Shown: one piece after another, positions 8,728-16,746 of the stretch
Position numbering within the stretch: position 1 is the stretch's first letter
How the letters are laid out: every line of letters starts with the position of its first letter
Source of the DNA: an uncultured Bacilli bacterium
GTDB lineage: Bacteria > Bacillota_I > Bacilli_A > RF39 > UBA660
NCBI GenBank assembly: GCA_934155005.1
Contig: CAKPGR010000006.1
Location: 1-53,575 of the forward strand
Length of the DNA: 53,575 bases
Reading direction: 5' to 3'
The notes under the pieces: model-generated
What the model saw: the letters and a program-made list of their open reading frames with translations, nothing else
The model's database searches: none
What the model was told of the DNA's origin: nothing
Translations under genes and position numbers: made by a program

Positions 8728-9785
8728 AAACCTGCCTTCTTTAATTCTGAAACTTTCGCACTATGAGCCTTAGCTGTTTTAGTAAAATATGTCTTTCCTG
8801 TCTTATCAGCTACAAAATAGAAATAATCATGTTTTGTTGGATCGATAGTTGCTTTTATTGATTCTAATCCTGGCATACAAATAGGTCCAATTGGTAATTT
8901 ACCTGCCATTTTACTATTTCTTGTATTGTACCCATTATCACTATTTAAATCATTAGTCGTTAAATCACGATCTGTTAAAGCAAGTTTAAGTCCATAATAT
9001 GTTGTAACGTCACTTCCAAGTGACCAACCATTTTCTAGACGATTAAAGAATACGCCAGCAACTCCTGCTCTATCACTACTATTTGATGCTTCAAGTTCAA
9101 CTACTGATGCCATCGTCATTATTTCGTAAATACTATATTTATTATTTTTTATATCTTTTTTATATGGGTTTAGCTTTGATTCTGTATTGTCTAACATTTT
9201 TTCTAAAATTTGTTTAATACTACTTTTTTTATTAAAATGATATGTATCTGGAAATAAAAAGCCTTCTAGCGGATAATAAATACCTTCTTTTTTTATATCA
9301 TCAGTTAAAAACCAATACTTTTTTATTAACTCTGTTTGATAGTTAACATTTCCTATAACTTCACTTATTTCATTTTCTGTAAAACCAAATTTTTCACTTA
9401 TAATAGAGGTGAATTTACTATAATTAATACCCTCTTTAAATGTTATAACTACCGAATTAGACTTAACTTCATTTTCAAGAGTATTAACTAATGTTTTAAC
9501 ATTCATATTACCACTTAATTCATATATTCCTTCATTCAGTTGCATTGGTTTATGAAATTTAATATATAATTTATAAAAGAATTCTGACTTTATCAATTTA
9601 TTTTCTTTTAATGTATCAGCAATTGATGAATATGTTTCACCTTGTTCTATTTCAATATTTGTTGTATCCGCTTTTCTACTAACTCTTCCAGTTCCTATTT
9701 TATAAATAATTATAAGGGATAATAAAAAACCTATTATCCCCAAAAATATCTTAACACTTTTTTTTAATCTTCTTTTTTTTCTCAT
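8712..9785 (-). CDS. mltG: endolytic murein transglycosylase
   Basis: The protein has 357 residues. A basic N-terminus (MRKKRRLKKSVK) and one membrane helix (about residues 12-30) are followed by a LysM-like segment (IEQGETYSSIADTLKEN). The YceG catalytic domain contains ASVVELEAS with the expected catalytic Glu, then AGVFFNRLENGW and LPIGPICMPG near the end. MltG cleaves nascent glycan strands at the outer membrane face and sets strand length with the elongation machinery. It overlaps the DUF1292 gene upstream by one base and trmR downstream by 16 bases, so it is translationally coupled within the operon. The partner class B PBP is at 47614-49626. Confidence 0.93.
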   Translation of the reverse strand: MRKKRRLKKSVKIFLGIIGFLLSLIIIYKIGTGRVSRKADTTNIEIEQGETYSSIADTLKENKLIKSEFFYKLYIKFHKPMQLNEGIYELSGNMNVKTLVNTLENEVKSNSVVITFKEGINYSKFTSIISEKFGFTENEISEVIGNVNYQTELIKKYWFLTDDIKKEGIYYPLEGFLFPDTYHFNKKSSIKQILEKMLDNTESKLNPYKKDIKNNKYSIYEIMTMASVVELEASNSSDRAGVAGVFFNRLENGWSLGSDVTTYYGLKLALTDRDLTTNDLNSDNGYNTRNSKMAGKLPIGPICMPGLESIKATIDPTKHDYFYFVADKTGKTYFTKTAKAHSAKVSELKKAGLWIEY

Positions 9786-10078
9786 TATTGTTCATCGTTA
9801 GTAGTATCTTTTTGTAACTCATCTAATATTGTTTCAATAATTTTCCATTCAGAATCTGATTCAATTGGTTTAAGTACTGTATTTTCATCAAATGTTCCAT
9901 CTTCTTTTGGTTCATATATTGATGCATATACTTTTGTATTACCATCTTCATCAATTTCATTATCTGTATATACTACATAGTTTTTATTTGTTTCATTAGA
10001 TTCAAATGTAAATAAAACTTCATATTCTACTTCTTTTCCTTCATCATCAAATAATTTAAATGTTATTTTTTCTTCCAT
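9785..10078 (-). CDS. DUF1292 family protein (YrzB-like)
   Basis: The protein has 97 residues and is very acidic. It starts with a beta-rich segment ITFKLFDDEGKEVEYEVLFTFE and then NYVVYTDNEIDEDGN, typical of DUF1292. Its place between ruvX and mltG matches yrzB of Bacillus subtilis. The function of the family is not established. The ribosome site AAGGATG lies just before the ATG. Confidence 0.85.
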   Translation of the reverse strand: MEEKITFKLFDDEGKEVEYEVLFTFESNETNKNYVVYTDNEIDEDGNTKVYASIYEPKEDGTFDENTVLKPIESDSEWKIIETILDELQKDTTNDEQ

Positions 10079-10084
10079 TATTTT

Positions 10085-10504
10085 TCATCCTTTCATTTTA
10101 TCCAAATATGTTTGTAATATTATATTAGCAGCTACGCTATCAACTTTCTTTTTTCTTTTTTTTCTAGACATGTCTGCTTCTATTAAATAATTAGTTGCTT
10201 CTACTGTTGAAAGTCTTTCATCTTGTAAAATTATTTCCATATTTAAATACTTTTCTAACTTTTCTTTGAATTCAATCGTTTCTACTGATCTAAATCCAAG
10301 CGTATTATTCATATTTTTAGGTAACCCTAAAACAATTTTAGATATTTTAAATTCTTCCACAATTTCTTTTATTATTGGTAATAATGAATCATAATTAGAA
10401 TCTTCAAATCTAATTGTTTTATATGTTGATGCGATTGTTAAAGTGGGATCACTTATTGAAGTACCTAATGTTCTTGTACCAAGATCAAGACCTAAATATC
10501 TCAT
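10085..10504 (-). CDS. ruvX: Holliday junction resolvase-like protein YqgF/RuvX
   Basis: The protein has 139 residues and an RNase H-like fold: RYLGLDLGTRTLGTSISDP with the first acidic residue, IVLGLPKNMN in the middle, DERLSTVEA and finally KVDSVAANIILQTYL with the last Asp. This is the full YqgF family pattern. The family takes part in 16S rRNA 5' end maturation and has been proposed to act on branched DNA. Its start overlaps the ireB stop by four bases, giving translational coupling. The length is normal. Confidence 0.9.
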   Translation of the reverse strand: MRYLGLDLGTRTLGTSISDPTLTIASTYKTIRFEDSNYDSLLPIIKEIVEEFKISKIVLGLPKNMNNTLGFRSVETIEFKEKLEKYLNMEIILQDERLSTVEATNYLIEADMSRKKRKKKVDSVAANIILQTYLDKMKG

Positions 10505-10740
10505 TTTAAGACTTTTTTTACCATTACTTCTAATGTTTTACTTCTATCAAGTGACATCATAAGTTTACGAGCATCTTTATAGCTTGTAATATAACCTGGA
10601 TCTCCACTAATTAAATATCCTACAATTTGATTAATAGCATTGTAATCTTTTTCTTCCAATATACTTTCAACTTGTTTTAATGTATCTAATATATATTTTT
10701 CATTTATTTCATCAACACTAAAAATGCTTGTTTTATCCAT
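10501..10740 (-). CDS. ireB: IreB family regulatory phosphoprotein (UPF0297)
   Basis: The protein has 79 residues. The conserved core is NAINQIVGYLISGDPGYITSYKDAR, split as NAINQIVGYLISGDP then GYITSYKDARK, which is diagnostic for UPF0297/YrzL. A longer frame opens at 10779, but the promoter -10 box (10770-10775) shows that transcription starts after it; the ATG at 10740 has AGGTGAT upstream. In enterococci IreB is phosphorylated on Thr near the N-terminus by the PASTA kinase IreK and affects cephalosporin tolerance; a Thr is present at position 4 here. It is the first gene of the ruvX-mltG-trmR operon. No PASTA kinase is in the window. Confidence 0.87.
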   Translation of the reverse strand: MDKTSIFSVDEINEKYILDTLKQVESILEEKDYNAINQIVGYLISGDPGYITSYKDARKLMMSLDRSKTLEVMVKKVLK

Positions 10741-10769
10741 ATTATCACCTACTTTATGAATACACTTAT

Positions 10770-10798
10770 ATTCTATCATTATTTTCTTATTTTATCAA
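10770..10798 (-). promoter_or_regulatory. promoter of the ireB-ruvX-mltG-trmR operon
   Basis: Minus strand TTGATA (10793-10798), 17-base spacer, TAGAAT (10770-10775). Confidence 0.75.
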
Positions 10799-10921
10799 TA
10801 GAACATCAAAAAAATTATATTATGGTTCTAATTCATATGTTGTATTTAAATATTTTTTCTCCTATGATGTTTTATATATTCATTTATTAATTTTAAAATA
10901 TTTAAAGATTAAATATTAAAT

Positions 10922-10948
10922 AAAAAAAATAAGAAAAATTTCTTATTT
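10922..10948 (-). terminator. intrinsic terminator of parE
   Basis: Stem AAATAAGAA / TTCTTATTT over the stop codon, followed on the minus strand by a run of T. Confidence 0.75.
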
Positions 10949-12847
10949 TACATAATTATCTTGAATAGAAAAATCAACATTTTCATTTATCCATTCTTTT
11001 CTAGGTTCTACTTTATCACCCATCAAAACGCTAACCCTTTTTTCAGCAAGTGCGGCATCATTAATACTTACTTTAATTAGACTGCGTTTTGAAGGATCCA
11101 TAGTGGTTTCTCTAAGTTGAATAGCATCCATTTCACCAAGTCCTTTATATCTAGAAATATTATAATTCTTTTTAAATTTTGAAATTATTTCTTTTCTATC
11201 TTCTTCCGTCCAAGCATAATATGCTTCTTTACCACATGTTATTTGGTATAGAGGTGGCATAGCAATATAAAGTCTTTCATTTTCAATTAATGGTCTCATA
11301 TAACGATAAAAGAATGTTATCAATAATATTTGAATATGCGCTCCATCATCATCAGCATCTGTCATAATAATAACTTTGTCGTAATTACAATCCTTAATAT
11401 CAAAGTCACTTCCAACTCCAGCCCCAATAGTATAAATCATTGTATTTATTTCTTCATTTTGATATATATCTTCAAGTTTAGCCTTTTCTGTATTTAAAAC
11501 TTTACCACGTAAAGGTAAAATCGCTTGATATTTTTTATTTCGACCAAGTTTAGCTGAGCCACCTGCTGAATCTCCTTCGACTAGAAATAATTCATTTTTA
11601 CTTTTGTCTTTACTTTGAGCAGGAGCAAGTTTACCGCTTATAGCTTGTTCTTTCTTATTTTTTGTTTTACCAGCTCTTGCCTCATCTCTTGCCTTTCTAG
11701 CTGCTTCTCTTGCTTGTTTACTCTTTACCATTTTATTTAAAATAGTAGTTGCGATTTCTTTATTTTCTTCTAAGAAATATTGAAGTTTTTCACTAACAAT
11801 ATTTTCAACAACAGTACGAGCAATAGGAGTACCTAATTTAGCTTTCGTTTGTCCTTCAAATTGTAATATTTTTTCTGGTATTTGAAGTGAAATAATAGCT
11901 GTAATTCCTTCTCTTGTATCTGATCCTTCTAAATTCTTATCTTTAGCTTTAAGATAGCCATTATTTCTAGCATATTCATTAAATACCTTAGTTAAAGCTG
12001 TCTTAAATCCAACTTCGTGAGACCCACCATCATTAGTTTTTACATTATTAACAAAGGAAGTAATATTTTCACTATAACTATCTGTATATTGAAATGCTAC
12101 TTCTACATTAATTCCTTCTTTAACTCCTTCAAATAAAACAACTTTATGTAATGTATGTTTTTCTTCATTTAAATAATCAACAAAAGCTTCTATTCCATTT
12201 TCATAATGAAAGCTTTCACTTCTTTCATTAATTAAATCATTTACTTCAATTGTTAATCCCTTAAGTAAAAACGCACATTCTTGCATTCTTTCACAAATTG
12301 TTGAGTAAGAAAAAGTTGTAGTTGAAAAAATATTTGGATCAGGTTTAAAAGTAACGCTTGTTCCTGTTTTACTTGTTTTTTCTAGCTTTTTAAGTGGTAC
12401 TTTAGTTTTTCCACCATCTTCAAATCTAATATAATATAAATAACCTTCTCTTTTTATATAAACATCCATCCAAGTTGATAAAGCATTTACAACACTAGCA
12501 CCTACTCCATGAAGTCCACCGGAAACTTTATATCCACCAGTTTCAAATTTACCACCAGCATGTAACACAGTATAAATAACTTCTGGTGTAGACATTCCAC
12601 TTGCATGTTTACCAACTGGGACACCTCTTCCCTCGTCTTCAACAGTTACACTACCATCTTTATTAATAGAAATTTTTATTTTTTTCCCATAACCATTTAT
12701 TACTTCATCAACACCATTGTCAACAATTTCCCATACTAAATGGTGAAGTCCTCTTTTATCAGTTGAACCTATATACATACCAGGTCTTTTTCTTACAGCT
12801 TCTAGGCCTTCTAATATTTTTATAGAACTTTCATCATATTTTGCCAT
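10943..12847 (-). CDS. parE: DNA topoisomerase IV subunit B
   Basis: The protein has 634 residues. The GHKL ATPase motifs are VDNGVDEVINGYG, DEGRGVPVG and GGLHGVGASVVNALS. The TOPRIM part has LVEGDSAGGSAKLGRNKKYQAIL... in which the KLGR(N/D)(K/R) stretch followed by LPLRGKVLNTEKAK is ParE-like; GyrB usually has KQGRDRRFQ and LNVEKA. DADDDGAHIQ binds metal. The subunit supplies ATP and strand-passage gating for decatenation. The start at 12847 has AAGGTGATATT upstream; an earlier ATG lies in the promoter. parC, usually the next gene in Bacillota, is absent: a terminator follows at once. GyrB is the alternative but less likely. Confidence 0.85.
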   Translation of the reverse strand: MAKYDESSIKILEGLEAVRKRPGMYIGSTDKRGLHHLVWEIVDNGVDEVINGYGKKIKISINKDGSVTVEDEGRGVPVGKHASGMSTPEVIYTVLHAGGKFETGGYKVSGGLHGVGASVVNALSTWMDVYIKREGYLYYIRFEDGGKTKVPLKKLEKTSKTGTSVTFKPDPNIFSTTTFSYSTICERMQECAFLLKGLTIEVNDLINERSESFHYENGIEAFVDYLNEEKHTLHKVVLFEGVKEGINVEVAFQYTDSYSENITSFVNNVKTNDGGSHEVGFKTALTKVFNEYARNNGYLKAKDKNLEGSDTREGITAIISLQIPEKILQFEGQTKAKLGTPIARTVVENIVSEKLQYFLEENKEIATTILNKMVKSKQAREAARKARDEARAGKTKNKKEQAISGKLAPAQSKDKSKNELFLVEGDSAGGSAKLGRNKKYQAILPLRGKVLNTEKAKLEDIYQNEEINTMIYTIGAGVGSDFDIKDCNYDKVIIMTDADDDGAHIQILLITFFYRYMRPLIENERLYIAMPPLYQITCGKEAYYAWTEEDRKEIISKFKKNYNISRYKGLGEMDAIQLRETTMDPSKRSLIKVSINDAALAEKRVSVLMGDKVEPRKEWINENVDFSIQDNYVK

Positions 12848-12863
12848 AATATCACCTTTTTTC

Positions 12864-12892
12864 ATTATAACAAAAAATACCTAAAATATCAA
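12864..12892 (-). promoter_or_regulatory. promoter of parE
   Basis: Minus strand TTGATA (12887-12892), 17-base spacer, TATAAT (12864-12869). Confidence 0.75.
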
Positions 12893-12918
12893 AAAAAACA
12901 AGATTAATTCTTGTTATT
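12890..12918 (-). terminator. intrinsic terminator of queA
   Basis: Stem AACAAGA / TCTTGTT with loop ATTAA and eight T after it on the minus strand. It abuts the parE promoter. Confidence 0.75.
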
Positions 12919-13939
12919 TTATAAACATTGAGTCACCAAATGAAAAGAAACGATATTTTTCTTTTATTGCCTCATGATAAGCATTCATGATATTTTCTCT
13001 TCCAGCTAATGCACTAACTAACATTACTAGAGTTGACTTAGGAAGATGAAAATTAGTAATCAAAGCATCTATGGCTTTAAATTTATATCCTGGATATATA
13101 AATATATCTGTCCATCCACTACATTCTTTAAACTTGCCATATAAATTCATAATTGTCTCAAGTGTTCTAGTTGAAGTTGTACCAACACTAATAATTCTTC
13201 TATTTGATTTTTTTGCTTCATTAAGTTTATCTGCAACTTCTTTACTCATTTGATAAAATTCGCTATGCATTTTATGATCATTTATATTAGAAACATTAAC
13301 AGGCCTAAAAGTACCAAGCCCAACATGTAAAGTTACAAATAATACTTCAATATTTTTTTTCTTAATTTTTTCTAATAATTCTTTTGTAAAATGTAGCCCA
13401 GCTGTTGGAGCAGCAGCACTACCAATGTTTTTAGCATATACTGTTTGATATCTATCTTTATCATCTAGTTTTTCATGTATATAAGGAGGAAGTGGCATTT
13501 CACCTAATTTATCTAAAATTTCATACAAAATACCATCATATTTTAATTCGAATATTCTAATTCCTTCTTCCTTAACACCTATACATTTAGCTTTTAAGAT
13601 TCCGTCTCCAAAAGATATAACTGTTCCAAGCTTAACTCTTTTAGCAGGTTTTGTTAAACATTCCCAAGTTGCATTTTCTAAATTTTTTAACATTAAAATT
13701 TCGATTACAGCATTTGTTTCTTCTTTAACGCCTAAAAGTCTAGCTGGCATAACCTTTGTATCATTTAAGACTAAAACGTCACCTTCTTTTAAATAATCAA
13801 CAATATCACTGAAATGTTTATGTTCGATTTCACCTGTTTTTTTATCTAAAACAAGCATTCTAGATTCATCTCTTTTTTCTAGTGGTGTTTGAGCAATTAA
13901 CTCTTCTGGCAAATCAAAATTAAATTCTTCTATATTCAT
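12914..13939 (-). CDS. queA: S-adenosylmethionine:tRNA ribosyltransferase-isomerase
   Basis: The protein has 341 residues. It starts MNIEEFNFDLPEELIAQTPL, with further family signatures VLVLNDTKVMPARLLG, GEMPLPPYI, IGSAAAPTAGLHFT, HVGLGTFRPV, IISVGTTSTRTLE and DALITNFHLPKSTL. QueA transfers the ribosyl part of SAM to preQ1 in tRNA to make epoxyqueuosine at the wobble position. The start codon at 13939 has AGGTGAT upstream; an in-frame GTG nine bases earlier is part of that ribosome site. It overlaps the end of the preceding unknown gene by 20 bases. In many Bacilli queA lies beside ruvAB, as here. Confidence 0.95.
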   Translation of the reverse strand: MNIEEFNFDLPEELIAQTPLEKRDESRMLVLDKKTGEIEHKHFSDIVDYLKEGDVLVLNDTKVMPARLLGVKEETNAVIEILMLKNLENATWECLTKPAKRVKLGTVISFGDGILKAKCIGVKEEGIRIFELKYDGILYEILDKLGEMPLPPYIHEKLDDKDRYQTVYAKNIGSAAAPTAGLHFTKELLEKIKKKNIEVLFVTLHVGLGTFRPVNVSNINDHKMHSEFYQMSKEVADKLNEAKKSNRRIISVGTTSTRTLETIMNLYGKFKECSGWTDIFIYPGYKFKAIDALITNFHLPKSTLVMLVSALAGRENIMNAYHEAIKEKYRFFSFGDSMFIK

Positions 13940-14696
13940 TACTATCACCTATTTTTTCTTGTACTTTTATAGCTTCTTCATAATAATTATTAGATATATT
14001 ATAATATTCCATTTGTATATTTTTATAAAATTCATTAATTGACAATAACAAATTTTTGACGTAACTATTTTCTAATTGTTTATTAAGTAAAATATAACCT
14101 GTTTTATCCTCATAAATTACTGATTTCATAAAACCTAATCTATTTATAAAGTAAGAACTTATATTATAATATATATCTTTATATTCTAAGTTTGTTCTAC
14201 ATCTTATGTAATCTTCGTAAAAATCTTTATTAAAGATTAACTCATGAACTAATAATAGTTCAAATATCTTATCATGAGTCAGTTCTTTATTCCTATCTAC
14301 ATAAACTTGATGTCCTTCATTATTTATAACCGCTGATTTTAAATTATCAATGTCAATATGATTTATCATAAAATTATCATCATTACATACTTGATATTTT
14401 CTAACAACTTTATCTTCATCCAATGTTTCATCATAAATAAAATTATCTTTACCATACATTATAGTTTCCTCTAAAAGAAAAATATTTTTAATCTTATAAT
14501 TTAATTTTGTAATCATAAAATCAAAAGATGGATCAAAAGAATTATAATTTTTTTTAAACTCATCAAACTCTTTTTTATTCTTTTCTGATTCATTAATATA
14601 ATTATTAATTACATTTTTAGAAAAATTTCCTATTTCGTAACATGGAATATTATATTCTATTTCATTAGAATCAATTATACTTGTTGGATAAATCAT
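13920..14696 (-). CDS. hypothetical protein between ruvB and queA
   Basis: The protein has 258 residues, is Asn/Tyr/Lys-rich, and has no signal peptide or membrane helix. Features seen are DPSFDFMITKLNYKIKNIFL, NIFLLEETIMYGKDN and KSVIYEDKTGYILLNK. I do not recognise a family. The start at 14696 (MIYPTSIID) has AGAGGCGATAAG upstream; an ATG 33 bases earlier has no ribosome site. It overlaps queA by 20 bases, so the two are co-translated, which suggests a cytoplasmic housekeeping role without indicating which. Confidence 0.7.
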   Translation of the reverse strand: MIYPTSIIDSNEIEYNIPCYEIGNFSKNVINNYINESEKNKKEFDEFKKNYNSFDPSFDFMITKLNYKIKNIFLLEETIMYGKDNFIYDETLDEDKVVRKYQVCNDDNFMINHIDIDNLKSAVINNEGHQVYVDRNKELTHDKIFELLLVHELIFNKDFYEDYIRCRTNLEYKDIYYNISSYFINRLGFMKSVIYEDKTGYILLNKQLENSYVKNLLLSINEFYKNIQMEYYNISNNYYEEAIKVQEKIGDSNEYRRI

Positions 14697-14697
14697 C

Positions 14698-14813
14698 TTA
14701 TCGCCTCTTTTCATCTTCGAAATAATCATCTAAATTTAGCTTAATTATTTTTTCATTTTTGAAACTAATATTTTATATTGGTTATCAAATAATAAAGCAA
14801 CACTAAATAATAG
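14698..14813 (-). pseudogene. possible small decayed or frameshifted reading frame
   Basis: On the minus strand 14813 to about 14722 reads LLFSVALLFDNQYKILVSKM then KK and a stop. A one-base shift within the A run just before that stop continues as IIKLNLDDYFEDEKRR and a stop at 14698-14700, one base before the next start codon. The combined frame looks like real protein. There is no clear start, since a TGA lies just upstream of the first codon quoted. It could also be chance coding-like sequence in a 150-base gap. Confidence 0.25.
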
Positions 14814-14848
14814 TCATAATTTCGTTTTGATAATAGAAATATATATAT

Positions 14849-15844
14849 TTATTCCTTATCATATTTTATATTTAAATGTTTGTATCCTAATTCTGTTACA
14901 ATTCTACCTCTAGATGTTCTTTTGAGTAGTCCATTTTGTAATAAATATGGTTCATATACATCTTCTATTGTTGTTTGTTCTTCACCTATTGATGATGCTA
15001 TTGCTTCAATTCCAACTGGGCCTCCATTAAATTTTTCTATAATTGACTTTAACAAGTTATAATCCGTTTCATCTAAACCAATTGAATCTATTTTAAGCTT
15101 ACCAAGTGCCATATCTACTATATTTGAAGTTATATTACCATCACCAAGGACAATGGCATAGTCTCTAACTCTTTTAAATAACCTATTAGCTATACGAGGC
15201 GTTCCTCGACTTCTTTCTGCTAGTGAAATAGCAGCTTCTTCATCTATAGTTGTATTTAAAACATGACTTGTTCTTTTAATAATTTTAGTTAAATCTGAAA
15301 CACTATAATAATTTAATTTACATGTAATACCAAATCTATCTCTTAAAGGGCTTGATAAATCACCTGCTCTTGTAGTTGCTCCAACTAATGTAAAAGGTGG
15401 TAAATCAATTCTTATATTTCTACTACTTGCATCGCTTCCAACTACTATATCTAAAACATAGTCTTCCATAGCTGAATATAAAATTTCTTCTATAAATCTA
15501 GGAATACGATGTATTTCATCAATAAATAAAATGTCTCCTGGTTCTAATGAAGATAATATAGCAGCTAAATCACCAGTTTTTTCAATTGCAGGTCCACTCG
15601 CTACTTTTATATTTGATCCCATTTCATTAGCAATAATATAAGCCATAGTTGTTTTACCAAGTCCAGGAGGTCCATAAAGAAGAACATGATCCAAAGCTTC
15701 ATCACGAATTCTTGCTGCTTTGATAAAAACATCTAAGTTATTTTTTACTTCATCTTGACCAATATATTCGTCTATTGAAATTGGTCTTATATTCATATCA
15801 ACATCTTCTTCTATTTCTTCTTCTAATATTAATTTATTTTTCAA
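14849..15844 (-). CDS. ruvB: Holliday junction branch migration helicase
   Basis: The protein has about 331 residues. It is an AAA+ ATPase with Walker A LLYGPPGLGKTTMAYIIANE, Walker B ILFIDEIHR, sensor region LVGATTRAGDLSSPLRDRFG and arginine finger. The C-terminal winged helix contains GGPVGIEAIASSIGEE and LKRTSRGRIVTELGYKHL. RuvB hexamers drive branch migration with RuvA. The best start is the TTG at 15844, six bases after AGAAGGTG; a GTG at 15853 overlaps that ribosome site. It follows ruvA by 16 bases. No ruvC is seen, as is usual in Bacillota. Confidence 0.94.
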   Translation of the reverse strand: MKNKLILEEEIEEDVDMNIRPISIDEYIGQDEVKNNLDVFIKAARIRDEALDHVLLYGPPGLGKTTMAYIIANEMGSNIKVASGPAIEKTGDLAAILSSLEPGDILFIDEIHRIPRFIEEILYSAMEDYVLDIVVGSDASSRNIRIDLPPFTLVGATTRAGDLSSPLRDRFGITCKLNYYSVSDLTKIIKRTSHVLNTTIDEEAAISLAERSRGTPRIANRLFKRVRDYAIVLGDGNITSNIVDMALGKLKIDSIGLDETDYNLLKSIIEKFNGGPVGIEAIASSIGEEQTTIEDVYEPYLLQNGLLKRTSRGRIVTELGYKHLNIKYDKE

Positions 15845-15860
15845 AAATATCACCTTCTAA

Positions 15861-16409
15861 CTATTTTAACATCATTTTTAAAGCCTCTTTAACTTGATTT
15901 TCTAATGATTCTGTATTATCTATTTTAGGCAATATTTTATTTATATCACTTTGTTTGTAACCTAACGCCTTTAATGTTTCTATAAGTTCATCATTAGAAT
16001 AATTTACACTTTGTTTAGACGCTAGTGAACCTTTTAAATCAAGTATTATTTGTCTAGCCACTTTATCTCCTATTTTAGGAAATTTTTTTAAATATAAAAT
16101 ATTTTCTCTTTCAATAGCATCTATAATCCCATTAACACCACCTATTCCAAACATAGGTAGAGCCATTTTACAACCAAGACCTTTAACACTTATCAATTTC
16201 AAAAATAAATCTTTTTCTTCTTTTTCTTTAAATCCATATAATGTATGCTCATCTTCTCTATTATACTCGTAAATATAAACTTTATATTCTTCATTAATTT
16301 TAAATGAATATGGATTAGCAACATATATTAAATATCCAATATTATTATTATTTATAACAATATAATTAACATCTATCTCTTCTATTTTTCCAATTATGTA
16401 TGAATACAT
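15861..16409 (-). CDS. ruvA: Holliday junction branch migration complex subunit
   Basis: The protein has 182 residues. The N-terminal OB domain (MYSYIIGKIEEIDVNYIVIN) contains GYLIYVANP. Two HhH motifs follow, LKLISVKGLGCKMALPMFGI and LKKFPKIGDKVARQIILDLKG. The C-terminal RuvB-binding domain is YSNDELIETLKALGYKQSDI. RuvA binds the four-way junction and loads RuvB. The gene starts an operon with ruvB, behind a -10 box at 16425-16430 and a LexA-like site at 16461-16474, so damage induction is likely. Confidence 0.94.
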   Translation of the reverse strand: MYSYIIGKIEEIDVNYIVINNNNIGYLIYVANPYSFKINEEYKVYIYEYNREDEHTLYGFKEKEEKDLFLKLISVKGLGCKMALPMFGIGGVNGIIDAIERENILYLKKFPKIGDKVARQIILDLKGSLASKQSVNYSNDELIETLKALGYKQSDINKILPKIDNTESLENQVKEALKMMLK

Positions 16410-16424
16410 TTTATCACCATATTA

Positions 16425-16430
16425 ATTATA
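16425..16430 (-). promoter_or_regulatory. -10 element of ruvAB
   Basis: TATAAT on the minus strand, 16 bases before the ruvA start. The matching -35 (TTTTAA at 16448-16453) is poor, as in some regulated promoters. Confidence 0.55.
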
Positions 16431-16460
16431 ACACATTGTTATTTTTTTTAAAACAATTTA

Positions 16461-16474
16461 CGAACAAATTTTTG
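16461..16474 (-). promoter_or_regulatory. LexA-like operator upstream of ruvAB
   Basis: CGAACAAATTTTTG matches the two lexA-region boxes (CGAACAATTATTCG and CGAACAAAAGTTTG) at CGAACAA and the final TT-G. The second half-site is degenerate. It lies about 8 bases upstream of the ruvA -35 region. Confidence 0.5.
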
Positions 16475-16477
16475 TAT

Positions 16478-16501
16478 AAAAAAAGAGATTATTAAAATCC
16501 C
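16478..16501 (-). terminator. intrinsic terminator of secG
   Basis: Stem GGGATT / AATCTC (one G-U pair) overlapping the stop codon, followed on the minus strand by seven T. Confidence 0.65.
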
Positions 16502-16704
16502 ATTATTAAACAAAGTATTAAAAAAACTGCTCCTAAAAAGAAAGTTGCACGAGTTATAAAAAGTTCTCCTCCTCTTTCTTTTCTATTTTTAAATAATGAA
16601 CTACTTCCACCTGATATTATAGCACTTGCACCCTCAGCTTTTCCAGCTTGAAGTAAAACAATTGCAATTAATAGAATTGAAACTATAATTAATATTGTTT
16701 GCAT
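16492..16704 (-). CDS. secG: preprotein translocase subunit SecG
   Basis: The protein has 70 residues with two membrane helices (about 2-20 and 50-68). Between them is the typical loop GKAEGASAIISGGSSSLFKNR, quoted here only to show its Gly/Ser-rich nature, followed by RKERGGE. SecG sits beside SecYE in the Sec channel and speeds export. A ribosome site GGAGGG is next to the ATG. Its cognate rnr/smpB neighbours of other Bacillota are absent here. Confidence 0.9.
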   Translation of the reverse strand: MQTILIIVSILLIAIVLLQAGKAEGASAIISGGSSSLFKNRKERGGELFITRATFFLGAVFLILCLIMGF

Positions 16705-16746
16705 AAAGTTCCCTCCCTCCTATATAATTTAACATATTTTTACATT

